From: Sphagnum magellanicum
Lineage: Eukaryota > Streptophyta > Sphagnopsida > Sphagnales > Sphagnaceae
Reading direction: 5' to 3'
DNA: 64,000 nt
Assembly (NCBI GenBank): GCA_021904315.1
Contig: CM038914.1
Location: 20,075,065 to 20,139,064 of the forward strand
Below are positions 47,969 through 60,249 of the stretch, one piece after another. Made by a program: the position numbers and the translations under genes. Every line of letters starts with the position of its first letter. The stretch's first letter is position 1. Below the pieces are notes generated by a model. It was not told the origin of the DNA, ran no database searches, and worked only from the letters and a program-made list of their open reading frames with translations.

Positions 47969-48120
47969 TGTTGGATATCAACACCCTATCAAATTACTTT
48001 TATATCATTGCTAATTGTGCTTGATGTATTTTAGTCTGGAACTATGAGATAAATTAATTTGCTGATTTTTCAAATCTTCATGATATACGAACATATATGT
48101 AAAGTATATCTTGTTGGACA
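47969..48120 (+). repeat. 3' LTR remnant of the copia element
   Basis: Starts TGTTGGATATC directly after the RNase H relic and its stop region. The downstream border is unclear. Confidence 0.5.
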
Positions 48121-48939
48121 CCAGTTTGGGCACCAGTTTGGACCTCAGTTTCTCATTTCATGCCCAGTTAATATTGCCCTTGTAACTTGTGACAATTATT
48201 GAAAATATGACTCCTGGGAGCACTTTTTCAATCTCCCCAAAATGTCATATTAAACAAGTCAAACAACACTTGCAATCCCAGTGACCAGTCCATGTTCCTA
48301 GCACAACCCATATGGGACCATATAGCACTCTGCACGTCTGATGAAGAGAACACCAGAAGGCATCTTAGAAACAGTGATATGGAAGATCTGGATATTGTTT
48401 ATAATTTCCGATAGTGGGGGGTGGCAAGGCAGAAGATATGATGAAAACATTAGGCTTGCAGAGGATAATAAGGTACAACATCAAACCCGAAAGGGCTTGG
48501 GCTCTTCCATGTGTGTGCTTTATTAATTTGCTAGTCATGCAGAATCTGCTGGTGTCGTTTGATTTGAACACCGAGGTAGATTCTGTGTGACTCATGAGGT
48601 TACCGAACTTTTAAACTGCATGGAACACTGTGAGTTCTGAGCCCTAGCACGGCCTGGGCTTGCCCCTGACACTTGCCAGGACCCTGAAAGGGCAAAGGAT
48701 GATGGCCCATTCCCTAGTACATGACTATTTGTACGTGTGTGAATCCCTTGGAAGGAAGAGAATCTCTACTACTTAGAGCTTTTCTAGCACTTTGATATTC
48801 TAACACATTCAAACCTTATTATACATTTGGCACCTTTTACTGCCAGACTCACAATACAAGTGATCACATTGTGAAAATATTTTGATTGTCCTCAAGGTTG
48901 CATCCGATACAAAAATCACCAGATTTTTGGTGGATTAGA
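48121..48939. other. Unassigned, slightly GC-richer
   Basis: No recognisable coding sequence; a CCAGTTTGGRCMYCAGTTT duplication lies at 48120-48150. Confidence 0.4.
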
Positions 48940-49560
48940 CATTATGATAAGTAATGCTCACCTGCCCTCCCCCCCTAATATAACTACAATCCCCTTCAAG
49001 TGTCCTTCACAAGTCTGGCACCATTGGTGCTCTGGGCAGCCTTGCCCAGACACTGCACCCCCACCTGCCCACACCCTCCCTCCCTCCTTCCAGGTCACTG
49101 CATGCATTATTTTCATCAAAGTCCCCAGCTAAATTGACATTGACTCTATGGGGCAATGTGCCATTTGTAGCTTATGACCATACTCCGCATGGCCCAAATT
49201 TAAAATTCTCAAAAGGAGTTCATTTTTGGCTTATAATGAGTTTAGGAATTAAACAAACGTTTGCCAACTCTGTTGGTCTTCACAAAACCGCGACTTTCAT
49301 TTCTGTGTCGTCTTGACTGCAACCTGCAGATTGCAAGTGGTACAAGGCGTTGTACCGTCTACCTTGAGAAAAACAGAATAGACTTGTTCATTTATTCGAA
49401 AAGTATACCTTGCGAGTTGTGTTCAGGATCTTACAAAAGACCAAGGTTCATATGATATTTCTCATTCACACATTGACCTTTCTGGGTACTTTGGTACTTT
49501 GTACTTTTCCCTTTGCCCCTTATTTTCTTACTTACTGTAGGGGTAGAAATTTTGGGGGGT
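48940..49560 (+). repeat. Second copy of the C-tract/G-tract dispersed repeat
   Basis: It shares ATGATAAGT..., a CCCCCCC tract near 48970, TAAATTGACAT, GGCCCAAATTTAAAATTC and TTTTTGGCTTATAATGAG with 31475-31890. It ends near GTAGGGGTAGAAATTTTGGGGGG (about 49537). The internal filler differs, so one copy carries an insertion or the other a deletion. Confidence 0.55.
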
Positions 49561-50920
49561 AGTACTAGAGGCTAGGATGGGTGGTCATTGGTCACCACCC
49601 CATGCACCTCTTTCAAAGGAAGCAACTCGTGGAGAAATGTGCCAAGGTGAATTCGTGGACCTTTTCAACTCTCTTTCCAACTACCCCCCCCTCGCCGCCC
49701 GGCGCCCCCCCATTGGAGCTAACAAGAGGCCTCAATGTCCATTGGTGTGTTGGTGATCCTCCTCCCACTCTTTCATTGGACCTAAAGAGATGATTTGCTT
49801 TTTTGATTCTGTGAAAATCCGCCAGTATTGAGAACGCACAACAGATTGAATCGTGTCAGACAAAAAGCATGTGTGACCACTAAGGGGGCACAGAAGATCT
49901 GCCTACTATACTATCTGCACTACCACTCCCATACACAGCTCGTTCAAACAATTGAGAAATTTTATTCATAGCATCCTGGAAACATACTTCCAGTGATCAA
50001 CACCAAACTTTAGAAATCAACACACACACTACTGCCAATCAACAGGCACTGTTCACTGTAATGCTTAACAACCCTAGACCGGAGAAAATGGATTAGAATT
50101 TTCTCTGTTCACCTCTCTAGTCTATGGACAAATATTATTCCATGCTTACAAAGGTAGAAATTCATAATGTCCACCCTTGTCTCTTCAATGACAAATTCCC
50201 AAACCAACTCACTCTTACTCCATAATCCCACATCAAAGATAAATTCTACTCAGACTTTTATGCATGCAACTTGTTAGACTCATGAATCTAGACATTATCA
50301 TCCTTTTCAGATCTCTTGTTTTAAGTCAAGGAAAATACAAAACATTTCTGACACTGCTCTGTTCTATGACTTCATAGAAAGCTATACTTACAACCTTTAA
50401 TCACAACCTTTGTTGCAGGAAACAAAACCAATTGGAAGAACAACATGATTTTCCAAAACAATGGTACTTAGATTATTTTTTTACGTCCGATCTTGCCAAG
50501 AACATTGCTCCCCTTAAATCCTCTTTCCAACTCCTTATCTCCATCCTTCTTCTTGCATTTCTTCCACACAACACCTTCACATAGAGAATCCACAAAAAGC
50601 TTATCAGCCAACACACACGCTCAACAACAAACCAAGTATAGAAGGATTAGAGGAATGGTAGTGCCACTATTGGCTACCATCGCCTTCCTCCTTCAAGGAC
50701 AAATTGCCAAAAAGTTGGCAATCACATCACTATGCACAAAGCGTAAAAAGAAAACCCTAAAGATGTCCTGCCCCCATAGGACATGCCTTTAGGTTACGTA
50801 TGTGACCACCCCCAAACTGATTTAGCTACACCCTTGTAGTTTCCGTCAAATCATGGTACAATATGAAAAAGTTGTAGATCTTTTTGTGGTTATTGCCACT
50901 GAGTTTCATCAAATCCCTTA
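49561..50920. other. Unassigned sequence
   Basis: Short frames only. It may include the 3' flank or LTR of the gypsy element that follows on the - strand, but I could not match it to the 5' end at 59.6 kb. Confidence 0.35.
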
Positions 50921-51894
50921 ATGATACAAGCATCCACCATCAACATCAATCTCATTCTGACCATTGGCATATCCAACAAACAAATACAACTTTTCCTAGC
51001 TTGCCTCAAGGGCTTTCTTTTGGCTTGGTTTCTTCATCTTTGCCATATCCTTCCCAATAACAAAACTTGGAAACACATGCCTCCCTTTCCACAACGCATA
51101 GGTCTTCTTTTGCTTTTTGTTGTGCCTCCTCAACATTCCCAATAATGGCCTTGTGCATCCTAGCAATCAATTCCATCTTAGCAATTATTTGCCTAACCAT
51201 CTACTCCACTCCAACTTTTGCATCAAACTCTTGTGTTAACATGCTCAAATGATTGTCCACCTTAAGTTTAGGTGTGCATCCAGTAAGAATCATAAAAGGT
51301 GAAAACTTGGTATTGGCTTTCATTCCACACCTATAACCAAACAACATCCGTTGCAATTGTAATTCTCAACTTTTGAGATATTTTGGGAATCTAAATGGCA
51401 CAAAGATACCATGTTTGATGGTCTTGATCGTTGGCTCTGCCATCCCATTGCAACATGGCCACTTAAATGTTATGAATCAATATTGGATCCCATAAACTTT
51501 ACACAAATTCCCAATCTTTGCCATTGTTAGTCAATATACATTTTGGAACACCAAATTAACAAATAATTTCATCCTCTAGGAACTTTCCAGTTGTCATAGC
51601 ATGTGATCAAGTATTACTTTAACCTTGCACCACTTTGAATAATGATGAATGGTTAGTAAGATGTATTTATTACCATTCTTAATTTCAAAAAAAGGACTAG
51701 CTATATCTAACACAATCTAATAAAACAAGTCATGAATGGGTATGCTCTTGAATTCTTCCACATTAAATCTAATATTCCCTATCATCTTCACCATTTGACA
51801 TTGGTGGCATGCCTTCACCACTCTATTGACTTCCTAAGTACATGTCAATAATACCTCATGCAAATTTCTACCAAGGTGTGTTGTTCATTGAAAC

Positions 51895-52810
51895 TGTTGC
51901 AACCCTAACCTTGGGCTCGTGACCAAGGCAAGGGTTGGCAAAGGTGTGAGCCAAGAGTGAAACACGAGAGTCACATTTCATGCTCCCGAGAATGTAGGAA
52001 AATGTGAGGGAATGAACCCCCACACTTCCAAGTGAGCTCCCACTTTGGAAGTTGAAGTCCTGATGGACTCCTGAATCTTCAAAAGGTGATTGCAAGGGTC
52101 AAAACTCATTGGACTAAAAAGTTCTTTATATCATTAAAAATTTCTTGGAACGTAGATGTCGAAAATGGGTTTGCATGACCCATTTGGGTACTTAAAACAT
52201 AAGTTATGGCCAAAAGAAGGGCGAGGAGTCAAATTGGCAATTTGACTACCGACCACTAAAAGTTGAGAATCGCCTTAATTTCCTTACGTGCGGGTGGCAT
52301 GCCACATACTGTTGGAAAGATCTTGATAAGGGCTACAACTTTGCTTCAATCTTTGCTTCAATAGGAGGTTTGCACACAAAATTATGGGCCCCAAAGTCGT
52401 GGGAGTCCCAATTTCAGGAATTTCAAGACTCCAACTTGGGAGTCCCAAGACAAAATGACATTTGGGTGTTGGCCCCATGGCCAGGCACAAAAAATGTTAT
52501 AATGGGGAAGGTGATGGCTTCCCCCAAGTCCGGGTCATGATGAATTTTGTGAGTACGTGTTTGCCCGTGGCTCATCCATGCACCAAAAGTGCTCCAACTA
52601 CGCACTAACCAACTTGTTGTTTGGTTTGTGCAGGTTCGTGCGAGTAATTGAATTGTTTGTCACTTTTCCTAGTCCCCATCATGGAGCTCCAACACACCCT
52701 TCTACCCCAAAAGTGTTGCGAACCAAGGAGCGTGCCCAAATTCCTTATCCTTCCGATGTTTTCACCTTAGACTCACATTTTGAGTCTATCAAGGAGCATG
52801 GGAGTGCATA
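51895..52810 (+). mobile_element. Solo LTR, copy 2, inside the gypsy element
   Basis: Begins TGTTGCAACCCTAACC and ends near GGGAGTGCATAA, where the family's GTGCGTCA end is mutated. Flank GAAAC on the left resembles AAAAC on the right (52812-52816). It is in the opposite orientation to its host element. Confidence 0.75.
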
Positions 52811-55306
52811 AAAAACGTCCAAGCTTAACATGCATATCCTTTATTATTTTTTGCCATTCATTTGGTTTTGGCATGGTAAATCCCTTGAAAATCCAAGCTT
52901 CCATGTGCTAATAATAATTAAAAGGATGCAATTTTTAACTATGTCTAATTCCTTTGTTGCACATTCATCAGACAACCTTCCCCCATTCAAAACAATGAGG
53001 CAATTAACATCTTGCCAGATGTCTAAATTACACTCATTATCCCAATTGTCATCATCTTCTACTTCTAAAGATTCTCCACCATCATCCCCAATTTCCACCA
53101 TCTTTTGAACAACCATAATTAATTTTAAATGCAAATTAACATTAATTAGACATGTCATTTGTTTGGAAGCCACATGCAACCTTTTTCTTTTATTGTTATG
53201 TGCTTAAAAGGTCTTAGTGGCCCCTAGCACTCCACCATTAGCTTGTCCTACATCTACCTCCACCTCCGCATCTTGTTCCTCTAATTCCACCATGAAGATT
53301 CGTGGAATTTCAAGTCTAGGAGTATTATTTCATATGTTTGAAACATTTCCTCCAAATCCAAGTATGAATCCCCGTTATTTTAAACATCTTCATGTCTTGA
53401 ATTTCATTTACAAAATCTTCATTATCAGCTACAAGACTAACAGGGTTACGACTAAGTGCATCTACATCACCATGCTTTGGTCTTATTTTATGTATGATCT
53501 TGAAATCAAAATCTCGCAACATGTCAATCCACATGCCCTATCTTCCATAAAGGGCTTATGGTTAGTCCTTAATGTGAAGTGGTTTATGTGCAGATACTGT
53601 CTAAAATGCATAACATTCCCCTTCCATGGGATGGAAATGGCTATGTATTGATGAAAACCCTTTATTAACATAGGCAATTACATATTTTTGTTGCCCACCT
53701 TTTTGCAACAGAATTGCTCCCACCCCCCAAGTTGATTAATCTACATCAAATACAAAAGCTTTGTTAAAATTTGGTCCATACAAGATTGGTGCTTCCACTA
53801 ACACCTTTTTCAATGTTTCAAAGGCACCTTGGCAAATGGGAACCCACCTAAAATCTACAACCTTCCTTGTTAGTTCAAACAAGGGAGGGCAAAAACATGG
53901 TTAGGTGTTTCAAAAGTGGCATTTAAAAGTCCATAATCTAACACTAATAAATTTTTTGCAGTTTTAACAATTATCAAACCATAAATCCTATAATTATCCC
54001 CTATGCTTTTAATCATAAATATTAATAAACCAACCTATGAATATCCTTAAACATGTGATTGATAAAAAACATCCATGAAAAAAATTAAAAAATTAAATTT
54101 GAAATGAACTTTCAAAGATAAAATTTATAACAATCATGTCATTTTTTTAAAAAATTAATTATAAATATTATTATTATGAAATTTTCAATGCACTTCACAA
54201 ATAAATTCTTCATTTGATGATTTTTTAAAAATTATTAATTTGACACTACTTTGACATATTTTTTGAATCCACATTTTTCATTTTCTCTATGTGATAGATG
54301 TAGTGCTATCATTTTAAAAATCCATTATGAGTCCATAATCTTTTTAGAATTCATCCAAAAAAATTATGATGATTTTCATTAAAGTTTATGACAACATGAA
54401 TAATTAAAAATTGATAATGTTAATTTTGAATATGGATGTAAGTTTTACATTTATATGTAATCCAGAATAATTACAAGTGTCACAATCGAAATAATCCCCT
54501 TATTCATGTTTTCACCCATGAATAACAATTTTTACATACCCCTTAATGTAATTTCGGTAGTAACCAATCAACCCAAAAAATGCACGAACATTTGTGACTG
54601 ACATAAATACAAGAAACTCTAGCACTACCCTTATTTTTAAAGGATTGAACATAATTCCTTTCTAACTTAATTACATGTCCTAAAAAACTTATGTGTTTAA
54701 CTCCAAAAACAGATTTGCTAGGATTGAGTTTTAAATTTACTTCCTTAATCTTGTTAACACCAAGTGTAGGTGTTTCAAGTGTTCAAACTAAAGGGCACTA
54801 TGTACATTTAAGTTAGATCCACAAAGACCTTTAAAATGTATTGCACCCACTTTTGAAAGACTTCTATCATTGTTCAACTCAAAGTGCTTGTGGCATTCTT
54901 CAAACCAAATGGCATCACCATCCAATCAAAAAGCCTTGATTTCATTATGATTACAATCTTTTTAATGTCTTGTGGCACTATCCTTATTTTGGTTTTCATA
55001 GATTGAATTGTCTCAAGTAAACTAATTATTCCTATGGAGAACAATTATGGCTTTGTAACAAAGATGATATCTTCTTCTTCATCTATGATGCCATTCTAAT
55101 AATTGTTACACAATAACATTTTTGGACTTCTTATTTCACCTCCCAAATGTTTAGTAACTATAATTGTTCTGACTGTCCCATTCCCTTGTATGGTTATAGT
55201 ATTACTTCCCCAATCATGTGCCACTTTAGCATCCCTCAACCATGGTCTCCCCAACAACATGGAATAATTAGAATCTACCACATTATTCTAAAACACAGTA
55301 AATGTA

Positions 55307-56282
55307 TGACGCACTCCCAACTCCTTAAAGGACCCAAATGTGGGTCCAAATGGAACACAGCGGAAGAGGGAGGAGTCGGGGCACGCTCCCTAACTCACAA
55401 CATTTTGAGGGGTAGAAGGGCGTGTTAGAGCTCCGGGATGGGACTAGGGAGAATTGACAAGCTTCACTCATTCACACAGGCTTACACACAACCCACACGA
55501 AGTGGTTAGTGCATAGTTGGAGCACCCTTGGTATTAGGACAAACCATGAGCAACACGGACACACAAGACTCACCACGGCCCGGACTTGGGGGAAGCCACC
55601 ACCTTCCCCCTTATAGTATACTCTGTGGCTAGCCACGGAGCCTACATCCAAATGGTTTTTCTCTCCCGGGATTCCCGAGTGGGAATCCCGAAATCCCGCC
55701 AACTGGGACTCCCATGATTTTGGAGCCCCATAACTTTGCGATCAAACCTCCGATTGAGGTGCGGTCTAAAGAAAAGTTGTAGCTCTCGTCGAAAGCTTTC
55801 CAACGGTATGTCGCACGTCGTCTGCAAACAAATAAATCGGGTCGATTCCCGACTTTTTCTGGTCGGGAGTCAAATTTGCAGTTTGACTTCCGGCCCTTCT
55901 TTTGGCCATAACTTGTGTTTCAGATGTCTGAATGAGCAATGCGAGCCCATTTTAGACATTTAGGTTTTAAGAGCTTTCCAATGATATAAAAAACGCCACA
56001 AGCCATTGAGTTTTGACTCCTCAAATCGCTCTTTGAAGTTTTGGAAGTCCATCGGGACTCCATCTCCCAAAGTGGGAGTTGTCTTGGGAGTGTGAGTGTT
56101 CACTCCTTCACACTCCCTCACACTTTCTTACACTCCCGGGAGTATGTGATGTGACTCCCTGGCTTCCTCTTGGCCCGCACCCTTGCAATGCCTTTGACTT
56201 GACTCCTGGACTTCCTTCCTCTTGGCCCGCCACCTTGCAACCCCTTTGCCTTGGTCGTGAGCCCAAAGCTAGGGTTGCAACA
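55307..56282 (-). mobile_element. Solo LTR, copy 4, inside the gypsy protease
   Basis: On - it runs from TGTTGCAACCCTAGC (56282) to GGGAGTGCGTCA (55307), 976 bp. It is flanked by a perfect 5-bp target-site duplication ATGTA (55302-55306 and 56283-56287). TATAGTATACTCTG lies at 55613-55626 on +. It is CpG-rich compared with copy 1 and the chromovirus LTR. It divides the host protease between KDLKIYI and MLLGRPWL. Confidence 0.88.
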
Positions 56283-59200
56283 ATGTAATTATGTAAAGAA
56301 TGCCATGAACATATATATATCTTCAGATCTTTGATCAACCCCATTGGTTTTGTGGTTGTTTGATCTACCATCCTCAAATTATATGGTGTAGGTTTAGGCT
56401 TTGGAAATTGCATCCTCAATCTCAACTATTCTATGATAACATTATTCCAAAACCTCCATCCAGCAACACATCCTTTATTATATTTTTCCCAATCTATATT
56501 TGGATAATTGTCATATGATTATCTATTGCTACAACAATTGTCCCTACTTTTAATACTAAAGAACCAACTTATTTATCTATGGTTGCTTTACTTACATTCT
56601 AAATTTTTTATAGTTTTAGGTTTTGCCAAAGATATATCTTTAGTTCAAGAGCTATTTGAAGTAATTGTCCTAAGTTCAAAGGATAACTTGTTTCTAGCAT
56701 TTGCTTACCAATGTCTAAAAAAATCTCTTCTACTATGATCAGGTTTTCTTGTGAATTCACTACTTCCTAAAATTTCTATGTGTCCACAAAAATAATATAT
56801 TTGGCATACTTGGCCAGGTTGTGTTCCATCCCTCCATGGATGTGGATGGCCCTTTTATTTGGGTTTATGTTTTTTGAATCTATTGAATTATTTCCACCAT
56901 TGACTATTTCAATTGCTCTTCTTTCTCCCAGTCAACAACAATATTTTCTTTCCTTGGTTCTCTATCCTTGAATACTTGTTCTTCAATTACATTATGTCTT
57001 ATGATGACATTAACATCCACCACATTCACATTCGTGATGATTGTTTGTGTTTCAACAACATGTTGAACCTCTACTATTGTCATAGATTTCCCATGAAACA
57101 TTTTTTGCATCTCAGCAATCTTTGGACAATTTGTCATTTTATGTCCATTCAAACCACAGATGTGACATGCATATGAAGATGTCTTCTATGTTTTTTAACT
57201 TGGTTGTGCTACCTCTATGGTTGCCACCATGGTTTGCTATTTTTTCTTTCTACATGTCTCCACATTGTGATTTGCCATCCCACAATTTGTGCAATGTTTG
57301 TCATTATTCCTTGTATTACTTTGTGTTTTTGCTAGTATTGCCTATTTGATACTATGTGGTATTGATAGTGCACTCCTTACTTTTGTAATAGTCATATTTT
57401 TTTCAACAACATTGCTGCTTCCTTATGTTGTAGTGTTGACCGCTTCATCCCTACAATTGCAATTTTGAGGTATGATTACAAACCCGTTCTAAACATAATA
57501 ATTTAAAAAAATTATTTGGTTAGTACTTGTAAACCATGAACCAACTTCTAAATCCGCTTATAGTAAACCTCCACCCTCTAAGTTTCCTCCTACTTCATGT
57601 TCTTTAGCTCCATGTATAATTACTTGTCATTATGAGTCTTTTGATGACGTTTGCAAAATGCTTGTGTAAGTTCTGAAAAAGTATAATCAGGAAATTTTAA
57701 CATGTAATTATGGCACCAACCCAATGTCATGTCTTTTAGTGTATAGCTAAATGCATTGATGATATACTCTTCAAAAGTTTCTACATTTACTTTTACTACA
57801 GAATTGAACACTTTAACATGAACATGTAGATTAACATCTTTTTTGAAATCAAAATACTTAAAAGTTGCCTTGTTTGGCTTAACATAATGGCCATCTATGT
57901 GATCATGAAGAATTGGTGTAGTTACAGGAGATGGTTCTTAGTATCCTCTTCTTGGATTCATAGCATCTACACTTTTGTACCTTTCAACAGCCATTGAACT
58001 CATCAATGGTTGATTTACAGTCCTATTCACATGAATAATCGTTATTAGATTAGTAAACACCATTTGAGGTGTGCGGGCAACTCGAGTAGTAGGTGTTGGA
58101 AGTACCAAACTTTGACTCAAATTCCTTACTATCGAAACTCCACTTTATCCACTACCCAATTTTGCTACAAATCCAATTGGTACTCCCCTTTTGACAACAT
58201 CTATGTTGGGCACAACAACCATTACCACTTCTATGGTTGTTATACTTGCATCAAGTGATTGAATAACTCCTACTCCAACATGTTGTTTTCAGGTTTCAAA
58301 AACTACCGATTCTAACACTATTGGTGGAGTTGTGTTGATGCGAGATCAACGATGTTCTAATATGTGGTTACCCATTAGTATCCATTGTGGTGCAGTATGT
58401 GGATGTGAATACCTTTTTGGTTTTCTACTCCTGGTCTGAATAAATGGACGAATCTATCAACTCTGTGGTCCCAATTGGCTTCCCAATTCCATGCCTCTAA
58501 ATCTATTATGGACTACAAGAATTTTTAATTTTTGTTATTATGGTTGATCCATTAATGTTCATGCCACATTATGTAACTCCACAAGCTTAGTAATATTTGT
58601 TCTAATGTGAAAAAACATAGAAGGACAATCCATGATTGCATGTCCTTCTTCCTCACAGAATGCACAGACCCTTGAAAGTAACTTGATCATCTCTGAATCC
58701 ACATATTCATGATGTCATGTTTTGCCTATGTACCTTGTTTGATCCAACTTTGGATTCCCTTGATGTGACCATGACTACAATATTTCATCCAACGCATTCA
58801 CATGTGCTTCTAAATACTCAAATGATCTTGGGTATTTTCCTTAATCTCCCCAAACACATCAACATTGGTGTTTTCATCCACCTCCTAGTGTTCCATTGGT
58901 TCATAGTAATCTAGAGATGCAAATTGATACACAAACCTAGGTTGTATACCTCATGTAACATCCCTCCCTCAACTAGTCACCGACTTTAAACTTGAAATTT
59001 CCTGTGGTTGATCAAGTACTATAGAAATCCCTACTTTGTCTTGATCTCTACAACTCTGAACCACAGATTGCGGTTGAAAAGTATACTACATATGTTCATT
59101 TGGATGAATAGTTGACTACATCTTTCTCCATGGATATCATCATATGGATCTATGCCTTTTTTGAAGACCCCCAATCCATACATCTCGTTGTACCACTTCT

Positions 59201-59592
59201 TGTGGTAGAAACAACACATGCCCCATAGGCTTTTCCTTTGTTCTCAAAATTCATCTATCCATCATCAAATTCTGATATGGGGTTTCTGTAAGCCCTGCAT
59301 ACTCCTCTCCATTTTCAAAACTTACTAATTTGCCTCCAAGTCAAGTCTAATTATAAATTCCAAATCATCATCTGATTCATCTTGTTTCACAATTCTTCTT
59401 TTTAAAATTCTGTAGATCATTCTATAATCTTCATGACATCAACTGCATAGACCTCTAATATTTTCTAACATACCCTTTAAAATTCTAAATTGAAAAAAAA
59501 ATCACTACTCATTTGAACACTCTCAACTACATTATATAACAAAATTTGTAAAAAAACCTTCCCATTACTAAAAGAAAGAATAGAAAAAAATT

Positions 59593-59613
59593 CCCCACAA
59601 GATGGTCGCCAAA
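59593..59613 (-). promoter_or_regulatory. Candidate primer-binding site of the gypsy element
   Basis: On -, CCA is followed by TTTGGCGACCATCTTGTGGGG. A TGGCGAC-type site right after an LTR end in CA is a known arrangement in some plant gypsy lineages, and it lies about 0.9 kb before the first gag zinc knuckle. The LTR itself (59614 upwards) could not be bounded or matched to a 3' copy. Confidence 0.4.
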
Positions 59614-60240
59614 TGGTATAAATGAAATTTAAATTCTTGCAAAATATTTGACATTATTGTAACAATAGATTTGCATTTCACATGCATATGTTCACTATTC
59701 ATGTCTTAAGTTTCAACAAACTTAACACTACCATTCATTCCAACATCAAATTCATGGTTATTGCATATGACTAGAATCTGCATTTTAAAATACATTGTAA
59801 AAAACTCTAGAAACAAGGTTACAATTCATTTCATCATAATTTGATACTACAAAAAATTCACACAAAGATGAACATAGAATTCATTGTAGAAGTATGTGCT
59901 TCTCTATATTACTCAAAACATGAATCCAAATTATAGCATAATCCCATGTTTTGTTCAAAAAAAATCCAAAACAACACTTAAAATCTATGTTATATCAAAA
60001 TAGAGTTTGTGGTTTTCTACTACAAGTACCTATACCTCCTCCTACTCTTCTCTAAACTCCATGTCTCATCCTCTTTCCTATTCTTTAGAACTTTAACCTT
60101 TTGAACTATCCCAAGTCACATCATCATAATCAAAACAACAAGAATTCCAAATTCAAACTAACAAAGTTCCCTTATTAGTCCCTATCCTAACTGCCTTGTT
60201 CATCCAAAATCACATACTCATCCTACCCCCTTAACAACAA
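59614..60240. other. Possible 5' LTR of the gypsy element, otherwise unassigned
   Basis: No coding content. Its position next to the candidate primer-binding site suggests LTR sequence on the - strand, but no matching 3' LTR was found by eye at 49.5-50.9 kb. Confidence 0.3.
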
Positions 60241-60249
60241 GTTACTAAT

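Larger units (their letters stand above)
44812..48120 (+). mobile_element. Ty1/copia element, decayed
   Basis: LTR starts are matched: TGTTAGATATCAACATCCTA (44812) and TGTTGGATATCAACACCCTA (47969), similar for about 80 bp and then diverging. In order: gag zinc-knuckle relic (CYYCGIKRSF, about 45197), GAG-pre-integrase block (about 45760), integrase core pieces (about 45930-46280; CDGGKEYNSKSFYVFCK), RT catalytic box YVDN where YVDD is expected (46461-46472), LSKDVS region (about 46700), and RNase H (CDVDWARNF, ASWSSKK, 47470-47580; ILTKGIF near 47860). All frames carry stops. The copia order integrase-before-RT is preserved. The internal length, about 3.3 kb with LTRs, is short for copia, so segments have been lost. 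Confidence 0.82.
50921..59613 (-). mobile_element. Ty3/gypsy retrotransposon internal region with two nested LTRs
   Basis: On - in order: zinc knuckle CAFCEEEGHAIMDC (58622-58669); gag capsid-like TLKDMTLGWCHNYMLKFPDY (57620-57811); zinc knuckle CHICGLNGHKMTNC (57127-57170); protease (56288-56425 VDQTTTKPMGLIKDLKIYI; 55096-55300 MLLGRPWLRDA), split by the 55307-56282 LTR; RT (54530-55010: DWMVMPFGLKNATSTL, then LKLNPSKSVFGV, HISFLGHVIKL); RNase H (53320-53860: GAFETLKKVLVEAPILYG, ending DVDALSRNPV); integrase (51420-51840: VVKACHQCQMVK, GNKYILLTIHHYSKWCKV), with the 51895-52808 LTR just upstream. Stops and shifts throughout. No chromodomain was seen. Removing the two LTRs leaves about 6.8 kb, normal for a gypsy internal region. 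Confidence 0.85.
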
